Assembly: GCA_020073395.1 (NCBI GenBank)
Contig: JAIQFF010000022.1
Coordinates: 1 to 44,895 of the forward strand
Direction of reading: 5' to 3'
Length of the DNA: 44,895 bases
From: Terriglobia bacterium
GTDB taxonomy: Bacteria > Acidobacteriota > Terriglobia > Terriglobales > Acidobacteriaceae
A program made the position numbers and the translations under genes. Below the pieces are notes generated by a model that saw only the letters and a list, made by a program, of their open reading frames with translations, did no database searches and had not been told where the DNA came from. This document shows, piece after piece, positions 8,013 through 16,643 of the stretch. Every line of letters starts with the position of its first letter. Position 1 is the stretch's first letter.

Positions 8013-8780
8013 CTACGCGTAAGCCCTTACAAAGAAGTACGCTGTCATGCTGGCTCCCACTAGGATCACAAATCCTCGTATCCAGGCTTGAGGTAATTTC
8101 TGCGCATAGTGAGCGCCGAAGTACCCGCCTACCAGAGCGCCCGCGATCATGACGATGGCCTGCGGCCAGTAAATCGCCCCTTTCACGACAAATACGGCGG
8201 CGGCGACGCCATTGATGGCGACTCCCAGAATGCTCTTCAGCGCATTCATGGCATGAATGTCGGTCATACCGACGGCGGCCAGCATGGCCAGGTTCACGAT
8301 GCCCATGCCGCCACCGAAATAGCCGCCATACAAAGCCACCGCCAATTCGAAAATCGATGCGCCCACGATGGCCGCGGCGGTGGCCTCATGTCCGACGCTC
8401 GAAACGCGGCCCCTGGCCAATTTTTTTCCGAAAACAAAAAGCAGCGTCGCACCCAGCATCAGCCAGGGCAGTACGCGCATGAAAGTGTGCGCCGGAGTGT
8501 GCAACAGTAGAAACGCGCCGATGATTCCGCCAGCGAGGCCGGTCACCAGAAGGGGCAAGAGAACTCGCGTGGGCACATCCAGTCGGTTACGATACGCGCC
8601 TCCACTGGCAGTCACCCCGGTCCAAAGGGCGAGTGTGTTGGTGGCGTTGGCTGGAATGGGAGGCACGCCGACGAACAGAAGCGCGGGAAAGGCCACAAAA
8701 CTGCCTCCGCCAGCCACCGCGTTCAAGGCCCCGCCCAGGATGCCGGCGACAAAGAGGAAGATGGCGTGCTCGAGAGTCAA
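8013..8780 (-). CDS. TSUP family (TauE/SafE-like) membrane permease
   Basis: A 255-residue polytopic membrane protein with about eight hydrophobic segments. The start ILGGALNAVAGGGSFVAFPALLFVGVPP shows the TSUP signature GGGSFxxxPxL and the NATNTLAL motif. TSUP proteins move sulfite, sulfoacetate, sulfolactate or related organosulfur anions; the substrate cannot be read here. The start is probably TTG 8780, since the frame shows no good ATG upstream. No sulfur-metabolism neighbour is present. Confidence 0.85.
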   Translation of the reverse strand: MTLEHAIFLFVAGILGGALNAVAGGGSFVAFPALLFVGVPPIPANATNTLALWTGVTASGGAYRNRLDVPTRVLLPLLVTGLAGGIIGAFLLLHTPAHTFMRVLPWLMLGATLLFVFGKKLARGRVSSVGHEATAAAIVGASIFELAVALYGGYFGGGMGIVNLAMLAAVGMTDIHAMNALKSILGVAINGVAAAVFVVKGAIYWPQAIVMIAGALVGGYFGAHYAQKLPQAWIRGFVILVGASMTAYFFVRAYA

Positions 8781-9078
8781 GGCTAAAGGTTTATCACAAG
8801 AATTGAAGGCATCCCAATCATGCCGCTGCAGTCCGGCAATAGTTTGCTACCGTTTGCCGTTCCACGCCGTCTGATGGCGAAGCCATTCGTTGAGGAACGA
8901 CAACGATAGAAGAGAACCTCGATCAGGCAGATCTGGAAAATATACAGGACTGGCCTTGCTCGTGCAGACCTCGGGCGTCTGACCTCAGACCCGGACTCAG
9001 CAGTGTGCCAATGCGCCTCTGCGCACAACTGAAACCTGGAAGGCAGAGGTCTGACGCCCGACGTCCGACGTCTGGTTT
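8781..9078. other. Intergenic region without a recognised gene
   Basis: About 300 bp between the TSUP gene and the YtxH gene. Near 9038-9075 there is a short GACGCCCGACGTCCGACGTC tract of the same low-complexity type seen elsewhere. No convincing ORF, RNA or terminator was seen. Confidence 0.4.
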
Positions 9079-9441
9079 TTATCCGCCGAATGTGCCGGTC
9101 GCAGCGGCGCGCGAGGAGACCCGGTCGCGAATGTCGCGGGCCTTGCTGGCAATGTTGCTGCGGGTTTCTTCTCCGCTGGCGGGAGCCAACAGCAAACCCA
9201 GTCCCACTCCGATACCCAGCCCCAGGAGCGCTGCGGTGACGGTGCCAACAATGTGGCTGTCTTCGCCACGGATGACGTCGCTGGCTCGGCTGACCCGGTC
9301 GGCGGCAGTTTCATACGTGTCCTGCGCTCTTGACCTCAGGTCTTCGACCGTTCCACCTAAACGATTGCGCCAGGAATCCAGTAAATAGACGCCCGTGCCC
9401 AGGAGAATGTTCATAAGAACTTTGTCTTTGCGTGATCTCAT
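9079..9441 (-). CDS. YtxH domain-containing protein
   Basis: A 120-residue protein with one hydrophobic glycine-rich segment (LLGLGIGVGLGLLLAPASGEETR, about residues 71-93), which matches the YtxH core with its LLAPxSGxETR ending, followed by an amphipathic helix. The N-terminal half is charged and helical. YtxH proteins are small membrane-associated stress-linked proteins with no defined biochemical role. GAGG lies before the ATG. It is divergent from the amidohydrolase gene. Confidence 0.8.
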   Translation of the reverse strand: MRSRKDKVLMNILLGTGVYLLDSWRNRLGGTVEDLRSRAQDTYETAADRVSRASDVIRGEDSHIVGTVTAALLGLGIGVGLGLLLAPASGEETRSNIASKARDIRDRVSSRAAATGTFGG

Positions 9442-9656
9442 TTCTTTTGCCTCTTCATAAGAATAAAGTCGCTGTTATCAAGATGCCAGACTTCGGGCAG
9501 TGGTTGGCAGCCTTTTTTTGCACAGGGCACCGGGAAGCGGGCGCGCAAATACTTTTTTGGGAATCGGGCCCGGCGGCTGTTGTATAGTTACGATTACTTA
9601 CTTTTACTTTCGTTCTATTACCAAGACACGGACAGCGGAAGACGGGGAGGGTTGCT

Positions 9657-10838
9657 ATGAGCTCGAAGGCCACGTGGGTGCTGGCTCTTCTTCTTATCGT
9701 CCCGATGGTCCGGGCACAGACTGCGCCGGCGCCAGCGTCGGCAGAGCCGGCCCAGATCGGATACAAGGCGGCCACAGATGCCGAGCAAAAGAAAACCCTG
9801 CTGCTGCGGGATTTCCATCCGGTCCAGATGCTGCACGTGCCCACACACCAGGTCCCCAAAGCCAAGTTCTACGTCATCGACGTACACAATCACGTCAACG
9901 ATGCGGCCGGAATCGATGAACACATGGACCCCAAACGGGTGGTCGAGGTCATGAACAACACCAACGTGAGGACCGTGGTGATTCTAACCGGCATGTGGGG
10001 GGACAAGTTGCAGCACGTGATCGATGAGATGGTGAAGCCTTATCCGGGGCGGTTCATTGTTTTCACCCAACTCGACTGGAGCAAGGTTGACGATCCCGAT
10101 TTCGGCCAGGAAATGGTACGGCAACTGGATGATGCCGTCGCCAGAGGCGCGCGCGGGCTCAAGTTTCTGAAAGACCTGGGGCTGGGAGTGCGGGACAAGT
10201 CCGGGAAGCTGCTGGCGATCGACGATCCGCGACTGGATCCGGTCTGGCAGGAGTGCGGGCGCTTGGGCATTCCGGTTTCGATTCACACCGGCGATCCGGA
10301 AGCCTTCTTCCTTCCGACCGACGCCAAGAATGAACGTTACGAGGAGTTGACCGAGCATCCCGACTGGAGCTTTTACGGTCCGCAGTATCCCAAGCTGAAG
10401 GAGTTGCTGGAAGCGCGCAACCGCGTTTTTGCCCGGCACCCGGGGACCCGTTTCGTTTCCCTGCACATGGGCTGGCCGGAAAATCTGCCCTGGGTAGCGC
10501 GCATGCTCGATGAGCATCCGAACGTGATGGTGGAATTTGGGGCGCGTGAGGCTGAACTAGGCCGGCAGCCGCGCCAGACGCGCGAATTCTTTCTGAAATA
10601 TCAGGATCGCGTCATGTTCGGCACCGATAACGGCATGGACGAGGAGATGTATCGCAATCACTTCCGCTGGCTCGAAACCGCGGATGAATCGTTCGATCCC
10701 TGGGGATTTCCGGGGCAGGGCCGGTGGGAGATATACGGTCTGGCGTTACCCGATCCGGTGCTGGAAAAGATCGATCACCTGAACGCGGAGAAGATGTTCA
10801 GGCAGTTCAAGGGTGTGGGCAAGGGAGTGAAACCATGA
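9657..10838 (+). CDS. Secreted amidohydrolase (amidohydrolase-2 type, PF04909-like)
   Basis: A 393-residue protein with a signal peptide (MSSKATWVLALLLIVPMVRA). The TIM-barrel metal-hydrolase pattern is visible: DVHNHV at the first strand (metal-binding HxH), SIHTGDPEAF, VSLHMGWPENLPW and MFGTDNG with the final catalytic Asp. The family hydrolyses or decarboxylates ring compounds and lactones; the substrate is not predictable. GGAGG precedes the ATG. Its stop overlaps the next start by 4 nt (ATGA), so it is co-expressed and probably works with the GH36-like lipoprotein. Confidence 0.85.
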   Translation: MSSKATWVLALLLIVPMVRAQTAPAPASAEPAQIGYKAATDAEQKKTLLLRDFHPVQMLHVPTHQVPKAKFYVIDVHNHVNDAAGIDEHMDPKRVVEVMNNTNVRTVVILTGMWGDKLQHVIDEMVKPYPGRFIVFTQLDWSKVDDPDFGQEMVRQLDDAVARGARGLKFLKDLGLGVRDKSGKLLAIDDPRLDPVWQECGRLGIPVSIHTGDPEAFFLPTDAKNERYEELTEHPDWSFYGPQYPKLKELLEARNRVFARHPGTRFVSLHMGWPENLPWVARMLDEHPNVMVEFGAREAELGRQPRQTREFFLKYQDRVMFGTDNGMDEEMYRNHFRWLETADESFDPWGFPGQGRWEIYGLALPDPVLEKIDHLNAEKMFRQFKGVGKGVKP

Positions 10839-13072
10839 AAGCTGAGGGCATGAGGAATTCCAGGTTCGAGGTCTGCCGGGCGCGCCTGTTCCCGTTACTC
10901 GCGGGGGTTTTGTTGCTGAGCGCGGCCTGCAGCCGTCCGCCGGCCAGGACAGAAACCGCGGCGCCGGAACCTTCGCAGATCAAGGTAGAAGTGAAGCCGG
11001 GCGGGCCGATTGTGCTGACCACGAGTGCAGCCGAGTTCCAGATATTGCCGTCTGGATACATACAGGCATCACTGCTCAAGGACGGCCAGAGGCTCACGCT
11101 GGACGAGCCAGGCGCGGGCGGCAGCGACGTGCTGGTGCGGGATGGCAAGCCGGTTCAGTTTACCTTGGACCTGGGCGCAGCCAAGGTCCAGGACAGTATG
11201 GGCAAGCTGGGCCGGGGCAAGCGGCTGGAAATTCCCGCGCGGGCGCAGGATCCGTCGGCCTCCAGCGTCGAGCGGACATTGCAGGTCGAAGTCTATGACG
11301 CGTTTCCCACCCTGCTGCTTTCGAGTGCCGCGTACAAAAACGCAGGCACGGAAGACATTCACATCGACAGCGTCATCGAGCAGCAGCACAAATTCGATGC
11401 CGGCTTGGCGCAGAAGAATGCGAAGCCTTATGACCTGTGGAGTTACCTGGGGGCGAGCTACGACTGGGGAAAAGACGACGTCGTAAAACTGGGCCGCAGC
11501 TTCGCCCAACCCAACCTGATGGGCGCGGCGGTGAAAGGCGGCTATGGCGGCGGGATCCCGGTGGTGGCGTTCTGGACCGGCACGGTTGGCGAAGCCGTGG
11601 GCCATGTGGAAACCTTGCCGCTGACGCTGTCGCTGCCGGTCGAAGTGGGAGCCGACGGTGGCGTCAACGCGGGCGTGGACATTGCCGCAAATACCACACT
11701 TAAGCCTGGGGAGACTTATTCCACGCCGCGTAGTTTTGTCGCCGTGTATTCAGGTGATTTTTATGAGCCGCTGCATTTGTGGTCGAGCGTGCTGCAGAAA
11801 GAAGGATGGGAGATTCCCAAGCCTTCGGGCGAAGCTTACAACGTGAGCTGGTGTGGCTGGGGTTATGAATTCAACGTCACTCCGGCGGAGATGCTGGGCA
11901 CGGTGCCGAAGTTAAAAGAGTTTGGCATCAAGTGGGCAACGCTGGACGATCGCTGGTTTGACACGTACGGAGACTGGAATGCGCGTTCGGACACTTTCCC
12001 CGGCGACTCCATCAAGAAGATGACGGATGACTTCCATAAACAGGGCCTGCTGGTGCAGCTATGGTGGCTGCCATTGGGAGTGGAAGACGGCCAGGGCAGA
12101 TGGGAGTCGCACAAATACATCGTGTCAAAGATCGCGCAGGAACATCCCGAGTGGCTGATCCTCGACAAGGACGGAAAACATGCGCGCATGACGCGTGACC
12201 TGGCGGCGCTGTGTCCGGCGGTGCCTGAGGTGCAGGCGTATTACAAAAAGCTGACCGAGAAATTTATCGGCGAGTGGGGATTCGACGGATCGAAGCTGGA
12301 CAATATTTACAGTGTGCCCATGTGCTACAACCCGGCACACCATCACAAGTCGCCGCAGGATTCGGTCAATGCGATGGCCGATGTTTACAAGACCATCTTT
12401 CAGACCAGCCGCGCGCTGAAACCAGAGAGCGTGACCCAGAGCTGTCCGTGCGGCACGCCGCCCTCGCTGGCCTGGCTGCCATTTATCGACCAGGCAGTGA
12501 CGGCTGATCCGGTGGGCGCGGTCCAGGTGCGCCGCCGCATCAAGATGTACAAAGCGCTGCTGGGACCGGAGTCCGCGGTCTATGGCGATCACGTCGAACT
12601 CTCGGCCATGGACCGCATTGGCAACAACTGGCGCGAGCACGGAGAGGATTTCGCTTCGACCATCGGTGCCGGCGGCGTGGTTGGCACCAAGTTCGTATGG
12701 CCCGATCCCGGGCCAAAATACAAGGCCGTGGCCCTGACGCCGGAGAAAGAAGAACACTGGAAGAAGTGGATCGGTATCTACAACCAGAAGATGCTTTCGA
12801 AGGGAACGTTCCGCAATCTCTACGTTTATGGGTACGACACGCCGGAAGGTTATGCCATCGAAAAAGATGGAAAGATGTACTACGCATTCTTCGCTCCGTC
12901 AGCCGGTCCGTGGAAAGGAGAGGTCGATTTGCGCGGACTACGCCCGGGCAGCTATCACGTCACGGACTACGATCAAGGCAAAGATCTCGGGACGGTAGAA
13001 GCCACGGCGGATGCGGCTCCCAGGCTCAAGACAGAATTCAAAGACCACCTGCTGCTGGAAGTAAGCCGGTAG
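10835..13072 (+). CDS. GH36-like alpha-galactosidase lipoprotein
   Basis: A 745-residue protein with a lipoprotein signal whose lipobox is LLSAAC. An N-terminal beta-sandwich region (to about residue 330) is followed by a TIM barrel with WCGWGYEFN, KWATLDDRWFDTYGDW and the K-x-D motif GSKLDN, where the Asp is the likely nucleophile as in clan GH-D. GDHVELS is a candidate acid/base region. Family assignment is by motif only; other alpha-linked sugars are possible. Start chosen at ATG 10835 because it gives the signal peptide and overlaps the preceding stop; the longer in-frame extension has no signal. Confidence 0.75.
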   Translation: MKAEGMRNSRFEVCRARLFPLLAGVLLLSAACSRPPARTETAAPEPSQIKVEVKPGGPIVLTTSAAEFQILPSGYIQASLLKDGQRLTLDEPGAGGSDVLVRDGKPVQFTLDLGAAKVQDSMGKLGRGKRLEIPARAQDPSASSVERTLQVEVYDAFPTLLLSSAAYKNAGTEDIHIDSVIEQQHKFDAGLAQKNAKPYDLWSYLGASYDWGKDDVVKLGRSFAQPNLMGAAVKGGYGGGIPVVAFWTGTVGEAVGHVETLPLTLSLPVEVGADGGVNAGVDIAANTTLKPGETYSTPRSFVAVYSGDFYEPLHLWSSVLQKEGWEIPKPSGEAYNVSWCGWGYEFNVTPAEMLGTVPKLKEFGIKWATLDDRWFDTYGDWNARSDTFPGDSIKKMTDDFHKQGLLVQLWWLPLGVEDGQGRWESHKYIVSKIAQEHPEWLILDKDGKHARMTRDLAALCPAVPEVQAYYKKLTEKFIGEWGFDGSKLDNIYSVPMCYNPAHHHKSPQDSVNAMADVYKTIFQTSRALKPESVTQSCPCGTPPSLAWLPFIDQAVTADPVGAVQVRRRIKMYKALLGPESAVYGDHVELSAMDRIGNNWREHGEDFASTIGAGGVVGTKFVWPDPGPKYKAVALTPEKEEHWKKWIGIYNQKMLSKGTFRNLYVYGYDTPEGYAIEKDGKMYYAFFAPSAGPWKGEVDLRGLRPGSYHVTDYDQGKDLGTVEATADAAPRLKTEFKDHLLLEVSR

Positions 13073-13076
13073 TTTC

Positions 13077-13206
13077 GTGTGTGGGACGGACACTCTTGTC
13101 CGTCGCTTTTGACTTGGGCCCTTTATTCGACAGCCAATCTCTGGGTTGGCAGAAGCAAGTCAAAGACAAAGTCAAAGGCGACGGACAGGAGTGTCCGTCC
13201 CACACA
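13077..13206. repeat. Inverted pair of family A hairpin repeats
   Basis: Two copies in opposite orientation flank about 50 bp. Each has a palindrome (GACGGACA/TGTCCGTC, arms 13085-13092/13097-13104 and 13180-13187/13192-13199) with a CTCT or GGAG loop, bounded by GTGTGGG outside and GCCTTTGAC inside. The whole could form a long cruciform. It lies directly behind the GH36-like gene. Confidence 0.85.
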
Positions 13207-13223
13207 AACTGGTTCCCACACGA

Positions 13224-14171
13224 TCATGCCCCGTGGTCGCGCAGGAAGCGTTCGCGATATTCCTTGTCGCGGAAGGCTTCGGTGCCTCCCGGGCGGGTCA
13301 CGGAAAGAGCGCCCGCGCGGTTGCCGCTGGCCAGGCATCTGGGCAGATCTGAGCCTCGGAGATATTCGTGCAGGAAACCGGCGTCGAAGCTGTCGCCGGC
13401 GCCGACCGCGTCAACTGCCGTGACATTCAGTGCAGGGCTGGTGAAGCGCTCTTTACCTCGCTGCGCCAGCGCGCCCTTGGGTCCCAGTTTTACCACCACC
13501 AGTGGCACCATTTCGGCCAGCCGCTGGATGGCGATTTCCGGATCATCGGTGCCAGTAATTCTCGTGGCTTCACGCGCATTGGGCAGCAGCACATCGACAT
13601 ACTTCAGCAATTCTTTCACGCCTCCGCCCCAGAGGTCTTGCGGATCATCATTGGTATCGAGTGAGATGGTGAGGCCGGCTGCCTTGAGCCGGCGAAAGAG
13701 TTCGCCGACGTCGGGTTGCAGGGCTTGCTGCAAATAGAGCGACGACAGGTGAAAGTGACGCGAATCCGAAAGGTAGTTGAAGTCGAGATCTTTCAACGAC
13801 AGTTCGGCGATGGTCCCGGCGTAAGTCAGTATGTTGCGCCAGCCGGTACGCGGCAGAATGATGGTGAGTCCGGTCGTGGTGGAGCCGTGGGCGCGCCGTA
13901 CTTCTGAAACGTCCACGCCACCCTCCGCCAGGCGATCGAGCGCAATCTCCCCCAGTGAATCGTCGCCAATCAGCGACTGGAAACCCACCTTACTTCCCAA
14001 AGCGGCCAGGTTGTGGGCCACGATGGCGGAGGAACTGCCCAGGGTGAGCATCATGCGGTCGGCCAGCAGTTCCCGCTCCGGCGGAAGTTCGTCAGGGAGA
14101 CCGTAAAGGATGAGGTCGAGGTTCAGTTCTCCGGCGATGGTGACATCGAAACGTGGCATGTGAGCGGTCAT
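13224..14171 (-). CDS. PfkB-family carbohydrate kinase
   Basis: A ribokinase-fold sugar kinase of about 315 residues. Visible motifs are the N-terminal VTIAGELNLDL, GSSSAIVAHNLAALG (the PfkB signature 1 region), IGDDSLG, and the C-terminal signature DAVGAGDSFDAGFL, whose Asp is the catalytic base and whose glycines form the anion hole. Substrate is not assigned. Start uncertain: ATG 14171 (MTAHMPRF) or ATG 14159 (MPRFDVT); neither has a good ribosome binding site. It lies downstream of tRNA-Arg on the same strand and near sugar genes. Confidence 0.88.
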   Translation of the reverse strand: MTAHMPRFDVTIAGELNLDLILYGLPDELPPERELLADRMMLTLGSSSAIVAHNLAALGSKVGFQSLIGDDSLGEIALDRLAEGGVDVSEVRRAHGSTTTGLTIILPRTGWRNILTYAGTIAELSLKDLDFNYLSDSRHFHLSSLYLQQALQPDVGELFRRLKAAGLTISLDTNDDPQDLWGGGVKELLKYVDVLLPNAREATRITGTDDPEIAIQRLAEMVPLVVVKLGPKGALAQRGKERFTSPALNVTAVDAVGAGDSFDAGFLHEYLRGSDLPRCLASGNRAGALSVTRPGGTEAFRDKEYRERFLRDHGA

Positions 14172-14269
14172 TATAGACGGTGCTGTTTGGGGTGCGTGGT
14201 CGGCAGAAAAAGCGGCCACGGATTTGCGCGGATTGACACGGATAACGCAAAGGCAGGGCTGATGAAGGA

Positions 14270-14346
14270 TGGTGGACCCGGAGAGACTTGAACTCCCAAC
14301 CCCTGCGTTCGAAGCGCAGTGCTCTATCCAGTTGAGCTACGGGTCC
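14270..14346 (-). tRNA. tRNA-Arg (anticodon TCG)
   Basis: On the minus strand the 7-bp acceptor stem GGACCCG/CGGGTCC closes a cloverleaf. The anticodon arm CTGCG-CTTCGAA-CGCAG has anticodon TCG, and the T-arm contains GTTCAAGTC. Discriminator A is followed by an encoded CCA (14270-14272). It reads CGA/CGG-type Arg codons. Confidence 0.97.
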
Positions 14347-14436
14347 ATTCCGCGGACTGGCTTGCGCCTCAACATTGTAGTGCAGAGAGCCGACCTTCGC
14401 CCACAGCACTCTGACTGCGATGACGATTGTGGCTGT

Positions 14437-14508
14437 CGGAGGACATCTCGTCCTCCGTGCGGCGGTCGAGGACGCCCACCCGAAAGCCGGCGGGACGCCG
14501 GCGCTACT
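14437..14508. repeat. Dispersed hairpin repeats (GGAGGAC palindrome plus family E)
   Basis: A first hairpin GGAGGAC-ATCTC-GTCCTCC is followed, after GTGCGGCGGTCGAGGACG, by GCCGGCG-GGA-CGCCGGC and the family E end GCGCTACTA. It sits between the tRNA gene and the dinB-like gene. Confidence 0.65.
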
Positions 14509-14551
14509 AACCCCGTTGCAGATAGACTGATTGGTTACTCGAGGTGGATCG

Positions 14552-15067
14552 ATGTCCGAAGGTGGATTACCCGAGCCCTGGCTGCGCGGTACGTTGCAGG
14601 AAGTGCCGGCCGTACAACGCGCCGTCGTGCATGCGCTGGAACTGGCGAAAGAGGACTTGCAACGCTGGTGCGGCGGCCTGAGCGATGAGCAGATCAATGC
14701 GCGCCCCGGCGGCTTGCCGCCGGTGGCGTTTCATTTGCGGCACATTGCCAGGAGCCTGGACCGTCTGCTGACGTACGCCGAAGGGCAAGAATTGGATGAT
14801 GAGCAACTGAGCGCGAAGAAAGCGGAAATGGATCCCGGGGCCACGCGCGACAACCTTTTTGCGGAGCTGAATTCGGCGTTGGCGAGAAGCGAAAACCGGG
14901 TCCGGGCCTTCGACCTGGGTGCACTGGAGCAGGGCTGCAGCGTGGGGCGTAAACAGTTGCCCACGTCTGTCGGCGGGTTGCTGGTGCATGTCGCCGATCA
15001 CACCCAGCGTCACGTGGGACAAGCCATCACCACAGCGAAAATTGTGTTGAGGCCCGCCCGTTGGTGA
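14552..15067 (+). CDS. DinB family protein
   Basis: A 171-residue four-helix-bundle protein. HLRHIARSLDRLL supplies the first His and HVADHTQRHVGQA supplies the C-terminal HxxxH pair typical of the DinB/YfiT metal site. Relatives include damage-induced proteins and thiol transferases; the substrate is unknown. Start taken at ATG 14552, with GAGGTGG upstream, over an in-frame TTG at 14531. Confidence 0.82.
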   Translation: MSEGGLPEPWLRGTLQEVPAVQRAVVHALELAKEDLQRWCGGLSDEQINARPGGLPPVAFHLRHIARSLDRLLTYAEGQELDDEQLSAKKAEMDPGATRDNLFAELNSALARSENRVRAFDLGALEQGCSVGRKQLPTSVGGLLVHVADHTQRHVGQAITTAKIVLRPARW

Positions 15068-15141
15068 ACCCGCGGCTCTCGCCGCGGTGCTCTATTTCGC
15101 CGCTGCCGGATTTTGTGGTGCCGGCTGTGCTCACAAATCCA

Positions 15142-15178
15142 GGTCAAAGGCGACGGACAGGAGTGTCCGTCCCACACC
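15142..15178. repeat. Family A hairpin repeat, single copy
   Basis: GTCAAAGGC followed by GACGGACA-GGAG-TGTCCGTC and CCACACC. It lies between the convergent dinB-like and Gln-rich genes. Confidence 0.8.
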
Positions 15179-15184
15179 TTCGAT

Positions 15185-16372
15185 CTATCGCAATGACTGC
15201 AGATTGAGGATCAGCGATAGCACGTTGCCCAGGACGCTGTACGAACCATTCGAATAGACACCGTACTGGTAGCGGTTGTAGTAGCCGTCCTCGTAACCGC
15301 GCTGAAAGCCCTGGCGGAAATAGTAGTTATAGTCGGCCTGGTCCACGTAGTAGCCGCTGTAGCCGAAGTTCGCGTCCTGGTAGGCGAAACAGTCCTCGTA
15401 ATCGGGACGCCAGTGGTCCTCGCGGTCGGCGGCGCCGGCGCGGAAACCTTCCCGGTAGCCATTATTCACGGCCTCCCGCAGCAAGTCGGCACCGTACTGA
15501 TTGATTTCGTAGTACGAGCCGCCGCGGTTGTAGCGATAGATCGGGGCGGTATAGAAGTACGGGTCGTGGTCGTAGTCGTGGTGCTCACGCCGCAGGCGCT
15601 CCTCCTGCTCGCGCTCACGCTCGTAATATTCCTGCTGAAACCGGTATTGCGCCATGCGTCTTTGCTGCTGCAGGGCGGCAGTCCGCTGCTGGGCGATGCG
15701 TTCCTGCTGGTCAAGATGCTGGCGGTATTGCTCGACCCGCTGCTGCTGCTGCCGAATCAGTTCCTGCTGGCGCTGCTGTGAAAGCCGTAGCTGATTCAGG
15801 TGCGCCTGCTGCTGCGCCTGGTGTCCCTGCTGCTGGTTCAGTTGTCTCTGCCGCTCCTGCTGCTGCTGGTTCTGCATCTGCTGTTGCTGTGCCTGTTCCC
15901 TCTGCCTCTCCTGCTGCTGACGCTGTTGTTGGGCGCGCTCCTGCTGAGCATGCTGTTGGATCTGTTCCTTCTGACGCTGCTGCTCTTGCGCGCGCTGCTG
16001 CTGCTGCAGCTGCTCTTTTTGACGCTGTTCCTGCTGCTGTTGAGCGTGCTGCTGCTGGGCATGCTGTTGCTGCTGGATCTGTTCCTTCTGACGCTGCTGC
16101 TCTTGCGCACGCTGCTGCTGTTGCATCTGCTCTTTTTGACGCTGCTCCTGCTGCTTCTGCCGCTCTTGTTGCTGGCGCTCCTCCTGTTGCTGCTGAACCT
16201 GTTCTTTTTGCCGCTCCTGCTGCGGGTGGGGTTGCGGATGAGGTTCGGGTCTAGCCGTCTTTTCAGGCTTCGACTCCTTGTCGTCCGGGTGCTCTTGCTG
16301 TGAGTAAAGTGGGACGCTGAATCCAAGAAACAAGAATAGAAAAGTTGTAACGACTGCCCCAAGTTTTTTCAT
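15185..16372 (-). CDS. Secreted Gln-rich coiled-coil protein with Tyr-rich C-terminus
   Basis: A 395-residue protein with a signal peptide (MKKLGAVVTTFLFLFLGFSVPLYS), a Pro/His/Glu linker, then about 190 residues dominated by Gln, Arg, Glu and Lys in imperfect tandem units such as QERQKEQ, QQQQRAQEQQ and RQKEQIQQQ, which predict a long helix. The C-terminal 130 residues are rich in Tyr, Gly and Asp (GFRAGAADREDHWRPDYEDC, GYEDGYYNRYQYG). GGAGG precedes the ATG. Similar proteins recur in Acidobacteriota; function unknown. The DNA is internally repetitive, so copy number may vary between strains. Confidence 0.8.
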   Translation of the reverse strand: MKKLGAVVTTFLFLFLGFSVPLYSQQEHPDDKESKPEKTARPEPHPQPHPQQERQKEQVQQQQEERQQQERQKQQEQRQKEQMQQQQRAQEQQRQKEQIQQQQHAQQQHAQQQQEQRQKEQLQQQQRAQEQQRQKEQIQQHAQQERAQQQRQQQERQREQAQQQQMQNQQQQERQRQLNQQQGHQAQQQAHLNQLRLSQQRQQELIRQQQQRVEQYRQHLDQQERIAQQRTAALQQQRRMAQYRFQQEYYEREREQEERLRREHHDYDHDPYFYTAPIYRYNRGGSYYEINQYGADLLREAVNNGYREGFRAGAADREDHWRPDYEDCFAYQDANFGYSGYYVDQADYNYYFRQGFQRGYEDGYYNRYQYGVYSNGSYSVLGNVLSLILNLQSLR

Positions 16373-16541
16373 GGTGCCTCCGCTCTTTGATTAGATGCCG
16401 CAGCGCCGAACATGCCGTACGGGTTTGCCCGTATTCTATTCCCGTCACGGCCTTAGAAAAGGAGATAGGAACCGGCGGGGAAGGAGCCTGACGTTCGAGT
16501 AGCGTCCCGGGCCCCTCGTCAACTCTCCTGTCGAAGCCTGA

Positions 16542-16578
16542 AAGTCAAAGGCGGCGGACAAGAGTGTCCGCCCCACAC
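16542..16578. repeat. Family A hairpin repeat, G-C stem variant
   Basis: GTCAAAGGC followed by GGCGGACA-AGAG-TGTCCGCC and CCACACGG. The second stem pair is G-C where other copies have A-T or T-A, so pairing is kept. Confidence 0.8.
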
Positions 16579-16643
16579 GGACTGACCCATGTAAGCGATA
16601 ACCTGATGGTATGATGCTGGCCGAGCGCTGGAAGTGGAGGCCT

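Noticed and set aside
13077-13206. CRISPR array or insertion sequence from the repeated GACGGACA units
   Set aside because: Units are inverted pairs without regular spacers, and no transposase or cas gene is near.
15778-16303. Ala-rich and Leu-rich plus-strand ORFs
   Set aside because: They are the CTG-repeat complement of the Gln-rich gene read in other frames; the minus-strand frame has the signal peptide and ribosome binding site.
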